A stretch of DNA of 64,000 nucleotides, taken from contig JAWRVZ010000110.1 in the NCBI GenBank assembly GCA_037043235.1, forward strand, positions 1,957,501-2,021,500, read 5' to 3'. This document shows, piece after piece, positions 35,471 to 48,100 of this stretch. The notes under the pieces were generated by a model that was not told the DNA's origin, did not search any database, and saw nothing but the letters and a program-made list of their open reading frames with translations. The translations under genes were made by a program, and so were the position numbers. The DNA comes from Rhodeus uyekii. Taxonomy: Eukaryota > Chordata > Actinopteri > Cypriniformes > Acheilognathidae. Position 1 is the first letter of the stretch. Each line of letters starts with the position of its first letter.

Positions 35471-36151
35471 AAATTAAAATGACTTCTCAGCAATGGTTTG
35501 GAAAAGAAAGAAAGCTGGAAACGATATAATAATGAAAATATTATCAGGAAACATTATCAAATTGTTTTTAAAGTTATATCTAACAAAGTTTAGTATATGC
35601 TTACAGCGAGAAAATAAACTGGCAGTAGAATAAGAAAAATAAACTAATTTCATGAATATGTATTTACAGCACTATATTGAGAGAAAAACTTATCTTACAC
35701 AATTTAGCTAAACAAGTAAATGGATTATGCTTTTTAGAATGTTTAAATATATTTATGGGAAAGCGAGGCAAAAGTACTAATTAATAAAATTGGGTTTTAC
35801 AGAGTTTAACCATAATGAAGATTTCTCAGGTCAAATAAAAACTTTCACATATTTGTTTTAATCCAAGAAATTAGAATTAAGAACTAAAGCCACATGAAAC
35901 AACAGCAGACATCACATTTTATTTAATAGTCTCTGACTGTTTCTTGCCTGGCTAGCAGAGGTTGAATGAAATAAAGAGGGAATAAATGAAGAGGAGGCGG
36001 AGACGATCATCTGCGCTGATCTTACACACTCAGCATTTTCATCAATTGCTCACCTTATTTCCATTTAATATCAAAGAAGAAAGGTGCATAATGTATTTAG
36101 ATATACAGTACGCTGCTTACAAACACTATATACTCTACGTACTCTCTCTAT

Positions 36152-36160
<9 letters not shown>

Positions 36161-36185
<25 letters not shown>
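36161..36185. repeat. (AC)n microsatellite
   Basis: About twelve AC repeats; they give the HTHTHT stretch in the spurious open frame 35986-36483. Confidence 0.9.
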
Positions 36186-36187
<2 letters not shown>

Positions 36188-37550
36188 AACTGTGGGGTGA
36201 CAACTTTATGGCTGTTTTCGGAGACAGCTCTCCAATACGTCTCAATTTCGCTGCCATATGTTTGCAACACAGGTGCCATTCCAGAGCATGGATGGACATT
36301 TGTCACGCAGCAGAGCCTGTTAGCCTCATCACGTCTGTCACTCCCCAGGGACTCTGCATACAGACCCTTTACATGTTCAGTAACACTGACTTAAGCCCTC
36401 TCTCTGACCTCCAGGCCTCCTGGTCTCCCTTGTTGAAGAGAACTGTAACCCAGCCCATGTCCCTCTTCTATAGGAGAATGTAGTAGTAGGAGAGAAGGTC
36501 TGCTCATGACAGTCCCTGACGATGGATGGGACAGATGCAGGTTTTATGGCAGTGAAACACGATCACTGATGGATGGCCCTGCCTGTTGTAACTCATGGGA
36601 TATAACCCGTCATGCTCGTGTGCAGCAAAAATATTTTAAGAGCCATTTGATTAGGATTTCACAGGCAGACCTGAAATTACAGCCAGTGCCGTTTATCTCT
36701 TAATGGGGCTGAGTGATAGCTATTTAAAAAAAAGAAAGTGATGCTTATCTGTACCAGCACATCTCAGGCCTGAGCTTGTATTTCGGTGATGGTTCATCAG
36801 CAGACATCTGACCTGGACTGGATGCGTGTGTGTGGGAGACAGTGTGTGCAAGGAAACGGAAACACTAATGCCCTGACACCCAGAGTGTCAGTGCTTATAT
36901 CCGCGCTGTCAAACTCTAGATTACCTCACATGTCCTTCACCCACACCTGTCAGAAAGCTGGGAGCATTCGGAGAGGCCTATCATATCGAACATCAACCCC
37001 CCTTCTAGTCTTTTCTCAATGCTCATTTTGTAAACCTTTCCTCCTAAAAGAGGCTTTACAAAAGGAAGGCCTGAGTTAGTCAATGGGGAGTGTCCATCAC
37101 CGTCCATCAATGTCTCTTTGCTGCATTGGCTCACAATGACGGAGTTGGGCGAAGGTGTGCGATGTAGACAGGAGTTGTGTGAAGGAATAGAAGTGAATGG
37201 CTAAATGGGGTCTAATAGAGTTGTGTACTATCAGAGGCAGAAAACCAAAGGAGGACTGAGCTTTTGAGACAGGCTGTCGGTGCTATGTCCACAGTTGGAC
37301 AATCATGAGCGTATTAAGACCGCTTATTCATGTAACGTGTGGGTGAGGAAGAAAGAGGCTTGGTTCTTTTAGGTAAGCCAGAGGATGGGAAAGAGAGGAA
37401 AGGACAAGGTGGTGTTCCCAGAAGTCTATGATTAAGGAGAGTGGCATCGTCTGATATCTAGAGCAAGTTTGGGCCGAGGCTAAATTCACTGTAGATGTAG
37501 CTGGCTCCACTGCCAGCTCCACTGCCCTAGATTACAAAACACACACTTGA

Positions 37551-37690
37551 CTTAAAGGATTAGTTCAGCCAAACATGAAAATTTGGCCATCATTTACCCA
37601 TTCCCCATTGGCCATCATGTAATTCCAAACCTGTTTGACTTCCTTTATTCTGTGGAGCACAAAGGATTTTTTGAAATAAAGTGCTGTTTA
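37551..37690 (+). mobile_element. MITE fragment (ggatagttcac family)
   Basis: Starts cttaaaggattagttcagcc, then aaacatgaaaatttggccat and taattccaaacctgtttgac, a diverged copy of the family seen at 10815 and 47461. The far end is not clear; related sequence may continue toward 37990. Confidence 0.55.
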
Positions 37691-40689
37691 TTGTTTTCCA
37701 TGTAATTAAAACACCATAAGACTCAAAGATCCATACAACGAATATATACACTATATTCCAACTCTTCTGAAGTCATCCAATAGCTTTGAGAGATAAAAAG
37801 ACCAAAATGCATGATCAGTTTTCTATAATTTGATAAAATTAATCTTCAGTGGATTGTAACTAGATTGAATGAATCATTCAGATCAGTTTTGAGAACTAGA
37901 TAATCTGATTCATTGAAAAGAGTCAAAAAAGTAAAAAAATAAGAAAAGTTTTAATCACTTCTCCCATGACGTAAAGGTACAGGAAGTGATTTCTGTCATA
38001 AGAGAGGTGATTTTGAAGCTTTGGAGCTCCTGGACATGCCGAGTTATGCATTTTCATGGACTGGTGATTGAGAAATTTGATGAAATGAAGACCGAGACAT
38101 CCTGACAGATGTGTTTTGAGATGCAGGACATCTGATGTGAGAACATCACTTTTTTAAATGAAGAAATGAGAAGTTCAATGTTACTTTATTTTATTGCAGC
38201 ATGTCTGGCATTATGATAAGTCGGATTACTCGCTTTCCTAACTGAAAGGCGTGTAAAATGTCAGCTCTCTGTCGTCAATATGTGTCAAGATGCTAAATTG
38301 ACATTTCAAAAGCGCACCAGTCGTTGAAATCTAAAGCTGTCATTCGGGGGGCTTGAAAGGAATGGAAGGAAAGGTTATTTGTCAACAATGTGGCGGCCTG
38401 TCATGTTTCACCTTGCAGAACTTCTCTCTATTTCATTGGCGGGGGGATTAATGCAGACCGCAGCGGGGAGTGGGCGGCCATGCAAAACGCTGAGTGACAT
38501 ATCAAACTCTCAACTTCCCCACAGATAAACACATTACACAAAGATGATTCACATCACAGGAACACAATGCAGCCAGACAGACAATGTAAAGGCTTTCCTT
38601 TAAGTTAGCAGATCACAGACGTTACATCTAATGATGTCACAACAGGATAGATGACAGAACTGGTGGAACTTGTGGACAAACTGAAAATGCTTAAAAAGAA
38701 TAATGACCGACAAAAACATCAAAAGTGTGTTATAAAAGTTATAAAAAAATGTAAATTAATTTGGTATTTGAATTGTACTCTTATTACTATTAAAAATTTC
38801 TTTCAATTTAGTTTTGACACTGCTTTTTTTTAAACTGACCACAAGAATGATGCACTATACTTGACTAAGTTTTTTAAATAAAATAAAATCTAAAATCAAT
38901 TGTTTCATTATACCTAGCACAATAAGTGAGCAAGGAATGCTATGGTGCCATACACCCAAAAAAACAAAAAAAACAAATAAAACATAATTAACTAAAAGCC
39001 AGAGCTTAACTACTGCAAATGCTTGACACTACACTACATTTTATGATAGGAGGCTAAAATCAGTGTTTTCCTCTGTAAAGGAGAGATCAAGCCTCTGCCA
39101 CTGCCTTGTCTCTTTATATTGGATCTGGACTGGACACCACATCTTCTGATCAATGACCCAGACAAAATGGAAAAGGCCTCTTTTGTGAAGCGTCTACGGC
39201 TGACAGGTGTGTGTATGTGTGCAGCCGGGTGACCGGAGGGTGGGGGAGTTGGGTCTTGATATGGGTGTATCGAAGAAAAGACAGCTATTCTTCAAAAAAG
39301 GAGTTGAGGAAAAAGAAAAAGGTGGGTGATTCAAGGTCTCTCCTGCTGTCTTTTCCTATTTTGCCACCACCAGTGCGGGCTTCTGGCCTCTAACAGCCAA
39401 TTTAGCATCAACCCCCAACAGAGAACAGCCATTACGAAAGAGTAATGAACAGAGGCAGAAAGGACAGCTCACCACTCGACTCACTCGGCAAAATTTCGAC
39501 CAGTCTGTGGCACTGTGGGAGATATGTGGGCTCCCACCATCAAAGAACAGTAGACGGCAGCTTTGAACGGTTATTAATGGCGGCATTTTTGAGGTAAAGT
39601 AGAGGCCCCTGAAATTGTAGGTCAAGGAAAAAAGAAAGCCGAGTTCCCTGTTCCTTCTCGCCAAGAATCAGCGCTCGTCAAACATTCGGACAGTGTGCTA
39701 TTTATAAAAGATAAATATCAGCAGGTTGTGACATTTATCTGCCTGCCTGTCTATGATTTTCTGGGGGACAAAGTGGATTTTAAATATTGACAAACTCAAG
39801 GCCAAATCATTACTGGAGATCAATCGAACCTCCAGCCTGCGTGAAACAGGAAAAAAGAATATTTTCTGAAAATGAATGGAAAGCGATTGAGAGGGAAACA
39901 AAGAAAAATAATTACACCATTCAGAAGGTTATAAATTCTCAAACTGTCAAAGTGCGTGTTGGTAGTGAAAGGCAATTTAAGATGTACCAACAAAGTGGAG
40001 GGAGTCTGACATTAATCCTCAGCCTCAGAGCTGAATTGCAGGTTCATAATTTGGCGTAATTCAGAGTAATTGCTCTGGGGTTTAGAGGGATATTATTTCT
40101 TTTTTCCACTTTGACGAGTCCCCTGATATTACCACTTGGAGGTGAATTAAAGTGCAAGGTTGTATATCCCAGGCAATAATGCATGAGTTGCAATGCTATA
40201 TGATGTTTTATGAAACATCTAATTGAATGCAGAGCCGTGATTTGAGATGAGAAGATCAGAGGAAACACATTTGAAAAGTGTTATCCTCTCAACAACCTCA
40301 GACCTATTGTCTTCTCCGTGACAAAGCTGGGTTGGAAAATGTCAATGGAATATCCTTCTTTTCTGTGCTAATTCAACAGGTTATGCTTGGCTCACCGTGA
40401 CCAGCAGGAAGCTCATGAATATCCACAACAAGTATGCTCAAGGTTAGAGGTTTGCTCAGGCAGGGTGATCATTTACAAGCTGATGGGCAAGCTAATCGCT
40501 AGTTGCGCCAGGTGCTGGACAACCCATTACCTTGCTTGACATCGACAACTCTCTGGAAGAATGAACATTATTTAAAAAGCTGATGACGAAACGTTTTGGG
40601 TGGTAATGTATTTTTAATGAGCAGGTGAGAATGAATGTTTGCTGCAGCAGACGGGTGCCAAGACACAAATACAAAGACTGACATGTGTG

Positions 40690-40718
<29 letters not shown>
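40690..40718. repeat. (AC)n microsatellite
   Basis: About fourteen AC repeats. On the minus strand it gives a Cys-Val repeat in a chance open frame. Confidence 0.95.
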
Positions 40719-40720
<2 letters not shown>

Positions 40721-41278
40721 CTTTTAATGAGGGGAGCCGGGTTGAGTGTTACACTGAACTGTAACTGACATACAATTGCGCTCCCAATTACATCTAACCG
40801 TGCAAAGGGAGTGGAAGCTTTTCCTACCAGCCCAATGAAGTAAATGTTACACAAAGAGAGGCAGAGAGACAGGCAGAAAGATGTGGTACTGGTGCCAAAA
40901 TGATTCCATGCAACCTTGGTGCAACCATACACAGACCTCCAGCAAGACAATACACAAGGTTCCTTTCAGAATGAAACACGATATTAATCTTTAACACTTA
41001 AATACATTATAAATAACCCAATGTGGAATCACACAAGTTGCATCACATTTGTGAGTGATGGAAGAAACTTTCAAACAGCAGCTTTTCAAACTGTATATGT
41101 CTGGACACACTTTTTTATGATTCTTCATATATACATTTTGAATCATAGTAAAGTTAACAAAAACATTTATAGAAGATTTGTAGAAGTTACACACAGAAAC
41201 CTATCATGTACAATGTTCAAAATTTTGGAATAATTAAGAAATTAATAAAGAAATAAAAAATAAAATATTACATAAATA

Positions 41279-42738
41279 GAGCGGTGTGAAAAAGAGTTTG
41301 CCCCCTTCCTGATTTCTTTTTTTGTTGTTGCATATTTGTAGCATTTAAATGTTTCAGATCATCCACAATTTTTTAAGTAGTAGCTAAAGGTAACAGGTAA
41401 AAACAAAATTCAGTTTTTAAAAAGTAGGATGCTATTTTTAAGGGAAAACAAAATCCAAACCTTCAATGCCCTGTGTGAAAAAGGGCTACATCCAGACCTG
41501 ATTACTGCCACATCTGTTCTCCGTCAAGAAATCATTTAAATAGGACCTGCCTGACAAAGCGAAATAGACCAAAAGATCTTCTAAAGCTAGATATTATGTA
41601 GAGATCTAAAGAAATTCAGGAACAAATGAGAAAGAAAGTAATTGAGATCTATCAGTTTGGAAAAGGTTAGAAAGCCATTTCTAAAGATTTGGGACTCCGG
41701 CCAACTACAGTGAGAGCCATAATCCACATATGGCGAACACATGAAACAGTGGTGAAACTTCCCAGGAGTAGCTGGCCCACCAAAATGACCAAGTGACTCA
41801 TTCAAGTGGTCACAAAAGACCCCAGAACAACATTCAAAGAACTGCAGGCCTCACTTGCCTCAGCCAAGGTCAGTGTTCATTATTCCACCATAATAAAGAA
41901 ACTGGGCAAAAATGGCCTGCATGGCAGAGTTCCAAGACGAAAACCACGGCTGAGCAAATTCAACATCAATGCTCGTTTCATTTGATGATCATCTTAATGA
42001 TCCCCAAGACTTTCGGGAAAATACTTTTTTTGGAAGACATGTGTCCCATTAAATCTGGTGTTAAAGTAACACTGCATTTCAGGAAAAGAACATCATACCA
42101 ACAATAAAATATGGTGGTGGTAGTGTGATGGTCTGGGGCTGTTTTGCTGCTGCAGGACCTGGAAGACTTAAATAGAACTATGAATTCTGCTGTCTACAAA
42201 AAAATCTTGAAGGAGAATGTCCGGAAATCTGTTTGTGACCTCAAGCTGAAGTGAACTTGGGTTCTGCAGCAGAACAATGATCAATGACACACCAGCAAGT
42301 CCGCCTCTGAATGGCTGAAGAAAAACTAAAAACAAGACTTGCTGTGGCATGACCTTAAAAAGGCAGTTCATGCTCGAAAACCCCACATTTTGGCTGAATT
42401 TGGCTGCTGTACATTTCTGCAAAGATGAGTAGGCCAAAATTCCTCCACAACACTGTAAAAGACTCATTGCAAGTTATGGAAAACGCTTGATTGGAGTTGT
42501 TGCAGCTAAAGATGGCCAAAGCAGTTATTAGATTTAGGGGGCAAGCACTTTTTCACACAGGGCCATATAGGTTTAGATTTTGTTTCCCCCTAATTATAAA
42601 AACCTTCATTTAAAAACTGCATTTTATGTTGACATGCATTATCTTTGACTAATATTTAAATTTGTTTGATGATCTGAAACATTAAAGTGTAAGAAAAAAA
42701 GAAATCAGGAATGGGGCAAACTCTTATTCACACCACTG
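41279..42738 (+). mobile_element. degenerate Tc1-like transposon with ~200-bp inverted repeats
   Basis: Flanked by TA on each side. The left end gagcggtgtgaaaaagagtt then tgcccccttcctgatttc is matched by the right end read on the minus strand, cagtggtgtgaataagagtt then tgccccattcctgatttc. The inverted repeats are about 200 bp and contain inner repeats (ctgtgtgaaaaaggg near 41470; cactttttcacacaggg near 42550), the IR/DR layout of many fish Tc1 elements. Transposase remnants lie between. The copy is immobile by its own coding capacity. Confidence 0.92.
41590..42520 (+). pseudogene. Tc1 transposase pseudogene
   Basis: Remnant of a Tc1/mariner DDE transposase, which cuts and pastes the element at TA sites. 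Recognisable pieces are the helix-turn-helix region KAISKDLGLRPTTVRAIIH (from 41671) and the catalytic-core piece IKYGGGSVMVWGCFAA (from 42104). Further on, a QQDND-type catalytic motif reads QQNND and is followed shortly by a stop (near 42273), so an expected catalytic Asp is replaced by Asn. Frameshifts and stops interrupt the frame elsewhere. Confidence 0.85.
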
Positions 42739-43569
42739 TATTTATTTTGTTTCAAATAATCCTGAAAAATGCATCATGATTTCCACAAAAATATTTAGCA
42801 TAAAAACAGATAAAAATAAGAACCAGATAATCAATTTATCAACAGATAAAAATAAGAACCATTATTAATAATTTAGCACAAATAATAACCAAATAAGACT
42901 GGATTAATGGTTGTCCAAATTATCTAAACTTTTGACCAGTAATATATGTGCAAAACGTTTCTCATGCAGAAATTCCTTTTTTGTGTATGTGTGAAAAGGC
43001 TTAAACAAATTTCACATAAATAGTGTTATATTCGTCTGAAACCATTTATCGGTATTTACCCATTTTTACCAAAATTAAATAAGATCTACTTAGACTTACT
43101 GTAGCTGCGATTTTGAAGAAAATTTCCTGTTTTCCTCTGTAATATGTGAAGCCCTATGCTGTACAATGCAAAATCTTGGCGTTCTTGAATAAATTTCCTG
43201 CTAGACCAAACGGTTCCCAGAATCTATTTTCAGAGGTGTTATTCTAGCCCTTACCTAACCTCTTTCCAGAAAAAAGCACTATTTGAGTGAACGATGCTTC
43301 TGATCTGTGTCCAACCCTGATTCATAAACTTTTACAGCCCCAATGGACCGCTATTGCAACCACTCCACCCCTCCCCCCAACTGGAGCTGGATCATAGTAA
43401 TCATTGCAAATGCTCTCATGTTCATTCTCTAGCAGGTACTGATGAGGTCGTCTAATTTAAATGTGCCCCATACACCAGTTTTTTGTATCCCTGTTCACTG
43501 AGAAAAGAAGAAGGAAGTGAAGAGAATAGAAGTTAGAAGCAAGAAAGTGAAAAACAGTAGGAACTTAAG

Positions 43570-43880
43570 CAACTCGCGTGGCTGAGTGAGCAAGGCACAG
43601 GAGTCGGAGGCCTCCGTCGGCCCCGGTAAACGTTATTGGAGTTCCTGTGCTATAAAATTGCTGCTTTCATGCCCACTGCACCTGACAATAGCAATTGGTG
43701 CGTGAGAGAAGAGGAGCCTGACAGGACTGGTGACCCGAGGCTCGGTTTGAGAGAGTCCGCACCACGTGCACTGGCAGCTTCAGCAGCCCCCAGCTGACTA
43801 ATTGACAACAAGAGTCCATGTTGGATGGGTTACGCAGGCGGAGGGTAATCGCTCTAGACGGACATAGCTCTTGTTCGCTG
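43570..43880. other. GC-rich island of unknown nature in an AT-rich intron
   Basis: About 300 bp of complex, GC- and CpG-rich sequence from gcaactcgcgtggctgagtg to about gctctagacggacatagctc. The beginning gtggctgagtgagcaaggc looks a little like a tRNA A-box region (Leu/Ser type), but no B box was found. It could be an old SINE, a regulatory element, or an untranslated exon. Confidence 0.4.
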
Positions 43881-44609
43881 TCTGTCTGTCTATCTTACTG
43901 ATGCGTATTCTGCATTTTGAGCAGGTCTTGACCCGATAACAACAGAGTAGGGTGTGCTTATTCTATCGACCCTTTCTCTTTTTCTTAATCTTTATTTTTA
44001 TTTTCTAACAAAGAAAGGCAAAGCTTTAAAAGAATCAGATTTGCTTTAAAGAAATGGTATAAAAGTCAAAATATTTTGATGGATTTTTATATTTTTCATA
44101 TCTATTGTCATATCATATAATCTATTATTGTGCTGCTTAATGTTTTGTGGAAAACCTGATAGATTTCAAAAGAACAATATTTATTTGAAATTGAAATAGT
44201 TATAACATTATAAACTTATATTATTTAAAAAAAAATGTCTGACTGACCCCACATTTTTTTAATTATAATTTATCATATTTAATATAAAAACAAATTACAA
44301 AAAGCAATCAATGAACAATGAAGTGACTATGGGTAAATAGCCACACTAATCCAATACATACAAAATTAATGCCCTTAAAATATGTGTATAATGCATTTAA
44401 ATGTATGATTTAAATAATTATTAAATGCAATTTGATCGATCAGGATGCATTGACAAAAATAGCAATCAAATTAAAAACATGTACGTGCTGTAACATGTCC
44501 CAGTTGGTTAAATAAATAAAGACCAAGTGATCTTCGCCAGATCAAGTGTTGACGAAAAATCTTTAGCCGTATCTTGAAATAAATGGGTCAAAATAGCTGC
44601 GATTACATC

Positions 44610-44631
44610 ACAAATAAATAAATAAATAAAT
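44610..44631. repeat. (AAAT)n microsatellite
   Basis: About five AAAT repeats. Confidence 0.85.
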
Positions 44632-45744
44632 ATCATTGCTCCAACTCGATTGACCCCTTCCTCCTCTGTCTACTCCTTTCCTGCTCCTGTTCTGCCTGAG
44701 ATCATGTCTTTAATATGGAGGGCTGCAGACAGGAGCCAGTGCACTGACCTGCTGTCTACTCTCAGACTATTAAAACTTCTGAGGATGTGTGCTGGAGCCT
44801 TTTTTCAAACTGTCCCTCCCACTCTCTCTCCCTCCCTCTCACACACACACACTCTACACACATTCCAGTTTGATCTGCTAAGTGGGCCGAGCACCCTGCG
44901 TCTCTGCAACGATCAGCAACAGCACCTCCACTCATTACAAATATTGATGATCGCTTCAAATGATGAGCTGTCAGTGCTTGGAGTGCTTCCTGATCCCCAC
45001 TTGACAGCCACGCGCAAGTCGGCCTAAAAGAATTACTGGCGGTAAGCGTGGGGTTTTCCTAGTCACGCCTGCATCACTGTGTATCCAGATGGTTATCGAG
45101 AAAGCCCCTTACTTCAGATAAAAGCTTGTCCATTAAGAGAAGCCTGACACTGATACACTTTTTTCTTCTTTTAACTGGAGATGCTTTTGATTAGGGCCTG
45201 GTTCACATCGTATAGATGAATAGAAGGTGCATTTTTTAAAAGCTGCATACTATAAACATCTGGACATGTGTGGTCTTGTTTGAGCTCAGAAGTAAAGTCT
45301 GTCACTACATGGAGACATAAAGTCCTATATCCTATAAAGAGTTCTTAAAAGATCATACATTCCTTATGTGCTGCAGAATGTAGGAATTATGCAGAGGAGA
45401 TCCCTAAATTGAATTTGCCATGCTATTGCCTCGAATAAACAATGGTGAAGTAACTCTGTGCATTCCCCTCATAAAGGAAATCTAATCATCCTTATTATGG
45501 ATAAATAGTAGGCCAAATGAAATGTTTCTGTTTAAGGCAAGCTTTTAGAGGTAAAGATAAATTACAGTGAAGAAAGTGGATCTTGACAGGTCAGCTGGTG
45601 ATAATGCAGGTTGATTTAAATGAATGGCAGCTTAAACATAAGTTAAATGTTTTGGATAGTGTGGAGCACGACTGTAAAACCCATTCATTTCTAAGTTTCA
45701 AATGTGCTTATAAGTATGTAACATTCTAAAGCCAATGTCTCACA

Positions 45745-46970
45745 AGTCTCCAAACTACACTGTCATCCGGCCTGTGGAGACCTTTTTGTCTACGGAAAAA
45801 AATGACGGAAATTTACGTGTATCCAGCCAAGATCAGCCGCCACTTACGTGGACGTTACGTTTTCACCGAATTAAAATAGAGGCACGCAGTAGTGCGTTCC
45901 CTTTCAAGAGCAGAAACAAGATGTTGCAATGAAATGCATTTGGGAACAGAAATGTAATTTCTGAAACCTTATAGGATAACGTCAGTTGGACAACTGGCCA
46001 ATTGTAGCGCGATGTCAGCCAGAGCCGCAGTATAAATAGCATTAGCGCGATAATTGCGGCAGAATATTTCCTTCACACTTCTCTAAACGGAATATGGAAA
46101 AATAACCAAGGTTATGATAGTATCCGGAGACGTTTTCCAACCAATCACTACATCGCAAAACCTTATTCGCTGCTTACTTTTTCTACTTCCGTTTACAGTC
46201 AATGAGATGATATAACTTATGAACTTCTTTGATAAATTCAAAGAAGGACTGGTGGGTTTTTACCAGTTTTTGTCCAAGGAAGACTTTCCTAATGTATAAA
46301 AAACTTTTGCATCAAGGTACCTTTCAATCTTTGGAACAACATACCTGTGTCAAGGTAGAAAGTGAGGTTAAATGATTCAAGTCAGAATCATTTAACCGTC
46401 ATCATTGAGGTGGTTAGTACCCTCTGTTAGAGTATAATTACTGTAACAATGTTATTGTAAGTGGGGTGGCCTACGAAATCCTTGTGAGACCTGAAGCTGG
46501 GTTCTGCTGATGAAACCGCAAACTAAACTTCACTAAAATGTCTTATATTGACTGCACTTCTGACTCCTGGTCTCATTCAACATATCTGGTCCTCGGGTCT
46601 TAACTGTAATTCCTCTACAGAACAAATATTTTCAAGAATGAAATACGTGAAGAACAATTTGAGAACAAACTTGTCCGATGATATTCTCAGCTCACTGTTG
46701 ATGTTAGGGGCATCAAATCTAAAGCCAGAAATGTCTGCTATTTTGGCATCCAGGAAACAATTTCACCATTTCTACTAATACAGGTGTTCATGTGTAGTGT
46801 ATCAATGTGTTATTAAATAATAACTGAATCAAATAATATTAAATAAATGATTCAAAACAGCTTCCATGTTTTGATTCTTTTTTATTTGGACCTCGAGTGT
46901 GTATTCGGCCCCCAAACTGATGTTTGATAGTTAATCCGGCCCTCGGGCTGAAAAGTTTGGAGACCCCTGT
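45745..46970 (+). mobile_element. hAT-family relic
   Basis: The right end ccctcgggctgaaaagtttg then gagacccctg is the inverted form of cagggtctccaaac-type ends of hAT (Charlie-like) elements. A weak counterpart, agtctccaaactacactg, occurs at about 45750. Between them are a TATA-like sequence (gtataaatagc near 46030), CpG-containing DNA and the transposase C-terminus. The left boundary and the internal deletion are inferred. Confidence 0.65.
46548..46778 (+). pseudogene. hAT transposase C-terminal fragment
   Basis: A 76-codon open stretch with STEQIFSRMKYVKNNLR followed by TNLSDDILSSLLML. This matches the C-terminal dimerisation region of hAT transposases and of host genes derived from them (ZBED/GTF2IRD2-type), where a Ser/Cys-E-x-x-F-S-x-M-K-x-x-K motif is typical. 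The rest of the protein is missing, so it is a relic. Its orientation is opposite to tenm3. Confidence 0.75.
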
Positions 46971-47460
46971 ATTAGATCATTTGATTTTCATTGAGAGAAT
47001 ACGCTTATTGGTCACTACCAAGCCCACATCTGACCGCCTTTGATACTTTTAAAACTTTGGTAGATGTTTTCAGAGGGTCGGCAGGGAGTTTGATTGCTGG
47101 GGCTGTTAACACTCACCCGCTGAGAGACGCGGCGGCGCTTACAGACTCCCTCTGTTTCTCCAATGACTATGTAAATGAAGCGTACGCATGAAAAATCGGC
47201 TAGTGGGACGCTGGCTTAAGAAGATGTTGATGACAGCTGGAGCTCCTAAGGCTCTCAAACAAAGACAGAGGTCATGGTGCATGAGGACAAGAACACACCA
47301 GTAGAGTGTTTGTTTGTGTTAGTGCCTGAAAAGACACAAGATGAAAACAATAACAGGAGGAGGCTCAAAGCATAGCTGCTGGAGAGATGGAAAGAGAACA
47401 CATAAAACAGAATGTGCTCATAGTAAAAGCACACACGTTCTATTTGCGGCTTATTTTGTT

Positions 47461-47836
47461 TAAAGGGATAGTTCACCCAGGAATGAAAATTTGATCATAT
47501 TCTATCTTTAAAAACCCACATGACCTTATAGCACAATGTCCAAGCTGTGATGTTGACTATAGCTGTCTAGATTTCTCTATTTATTATATGTCTTCAGAAG
47601 CCTTGAAATATAGTGAACAAATAACACAGGGTTCTTTTAAGGAATATTTATCATGCTTTTTCGTGCTTAAAAAGATCCCTGCTAACTTTCATTGGATAGA
47701 AGAAAGAAGTGTGAACATTCTTACAGAATTCTGCTTTTTTGTTCTACAGAAGAAAGCATTACTTACATGTTTGGAATAACACGAGGGTGACTAAACAAAG
47801 GGCAAATTTAAATTTGTGGGCAAACTATCCTTTTAA
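47461..47836. mobile_element. MITE, complete copy (ggatagttcac family, ~376 bp)
   Basis: Left end taaagggatagttcacccag then gaatgaaaattt; right end on the minus strand ttaaaaggatagtttgccca then caaattt. This gives imperfect inverted ends around a non-coding body. It sits about 265 bp downstream (in transcript sense) of the 48-kb exon donor. Confidence 0.8.
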
Positions 47837-48062
47837 GTTCAGTCAAATCTAGCTGTTCTCAGTTGAACATGATTTTAAGCATGGAAAACTGGTGTCCATT
47901 CAACGTTTCATAACAACCCAGAGGTTGGACACCAACTGATTGGATGTGACATTCTCGAATACAATTTCTGAAAAGGCCCGTATACTGTTCACTCCAGTGG
48001 TTTTTACTGGGAACACACAGCCTTCACGCTTTTCTTACTTCACACAGACCTGGGAGGACAAA

Positions 48063-48087
48063 CAGAGAGAGAGAGAGAAAGAGAGGG
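48063..48087. promoter_or_regulatory. CU-repeat just inside the intron after the cassette-like exon
   Basis: On the minus strand this reads as a (CT)n-rich run about 15-40 nt after the donor. CU-rich repeats bind PTB/nPTB splicing repressors in vertebrates; a role here is inference. Confidence 0.45.
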
Positions 48088-48100
48088 CTGGTCACCTTAC

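Larger units (their letters stand above)
31271..48100 (-). other. tenm3: tenm3 intron between the two cytoplasmic-domain exons (~16.8 kb)
   Basis: A complete intron with donor gtaagg at 48100 and acceptor ctgcag at 31271. It is the most transposon-rich intron here: MITEs near 31.9, 34.3, 37.5 and 47.5 kb, a possible LTR-like repeat near 35.1 kb, a Tc1 relic at 41.3-42.7 kb, a GC-rich patch at 43.6-43.9 kb and a hAT relic at 45.7-47.0 kb. Complex unique sequence at 38.1-38.6 and 39.4-40.4 kb may be regulatory. Confidence 0.85.

Noticed and set aside
35986..36483. 165-codon plus-strand open frame
   Set aside because: It crosses an (AC)n microsatellite, has no recognisable domain and no splice-site logic; treated as chance.
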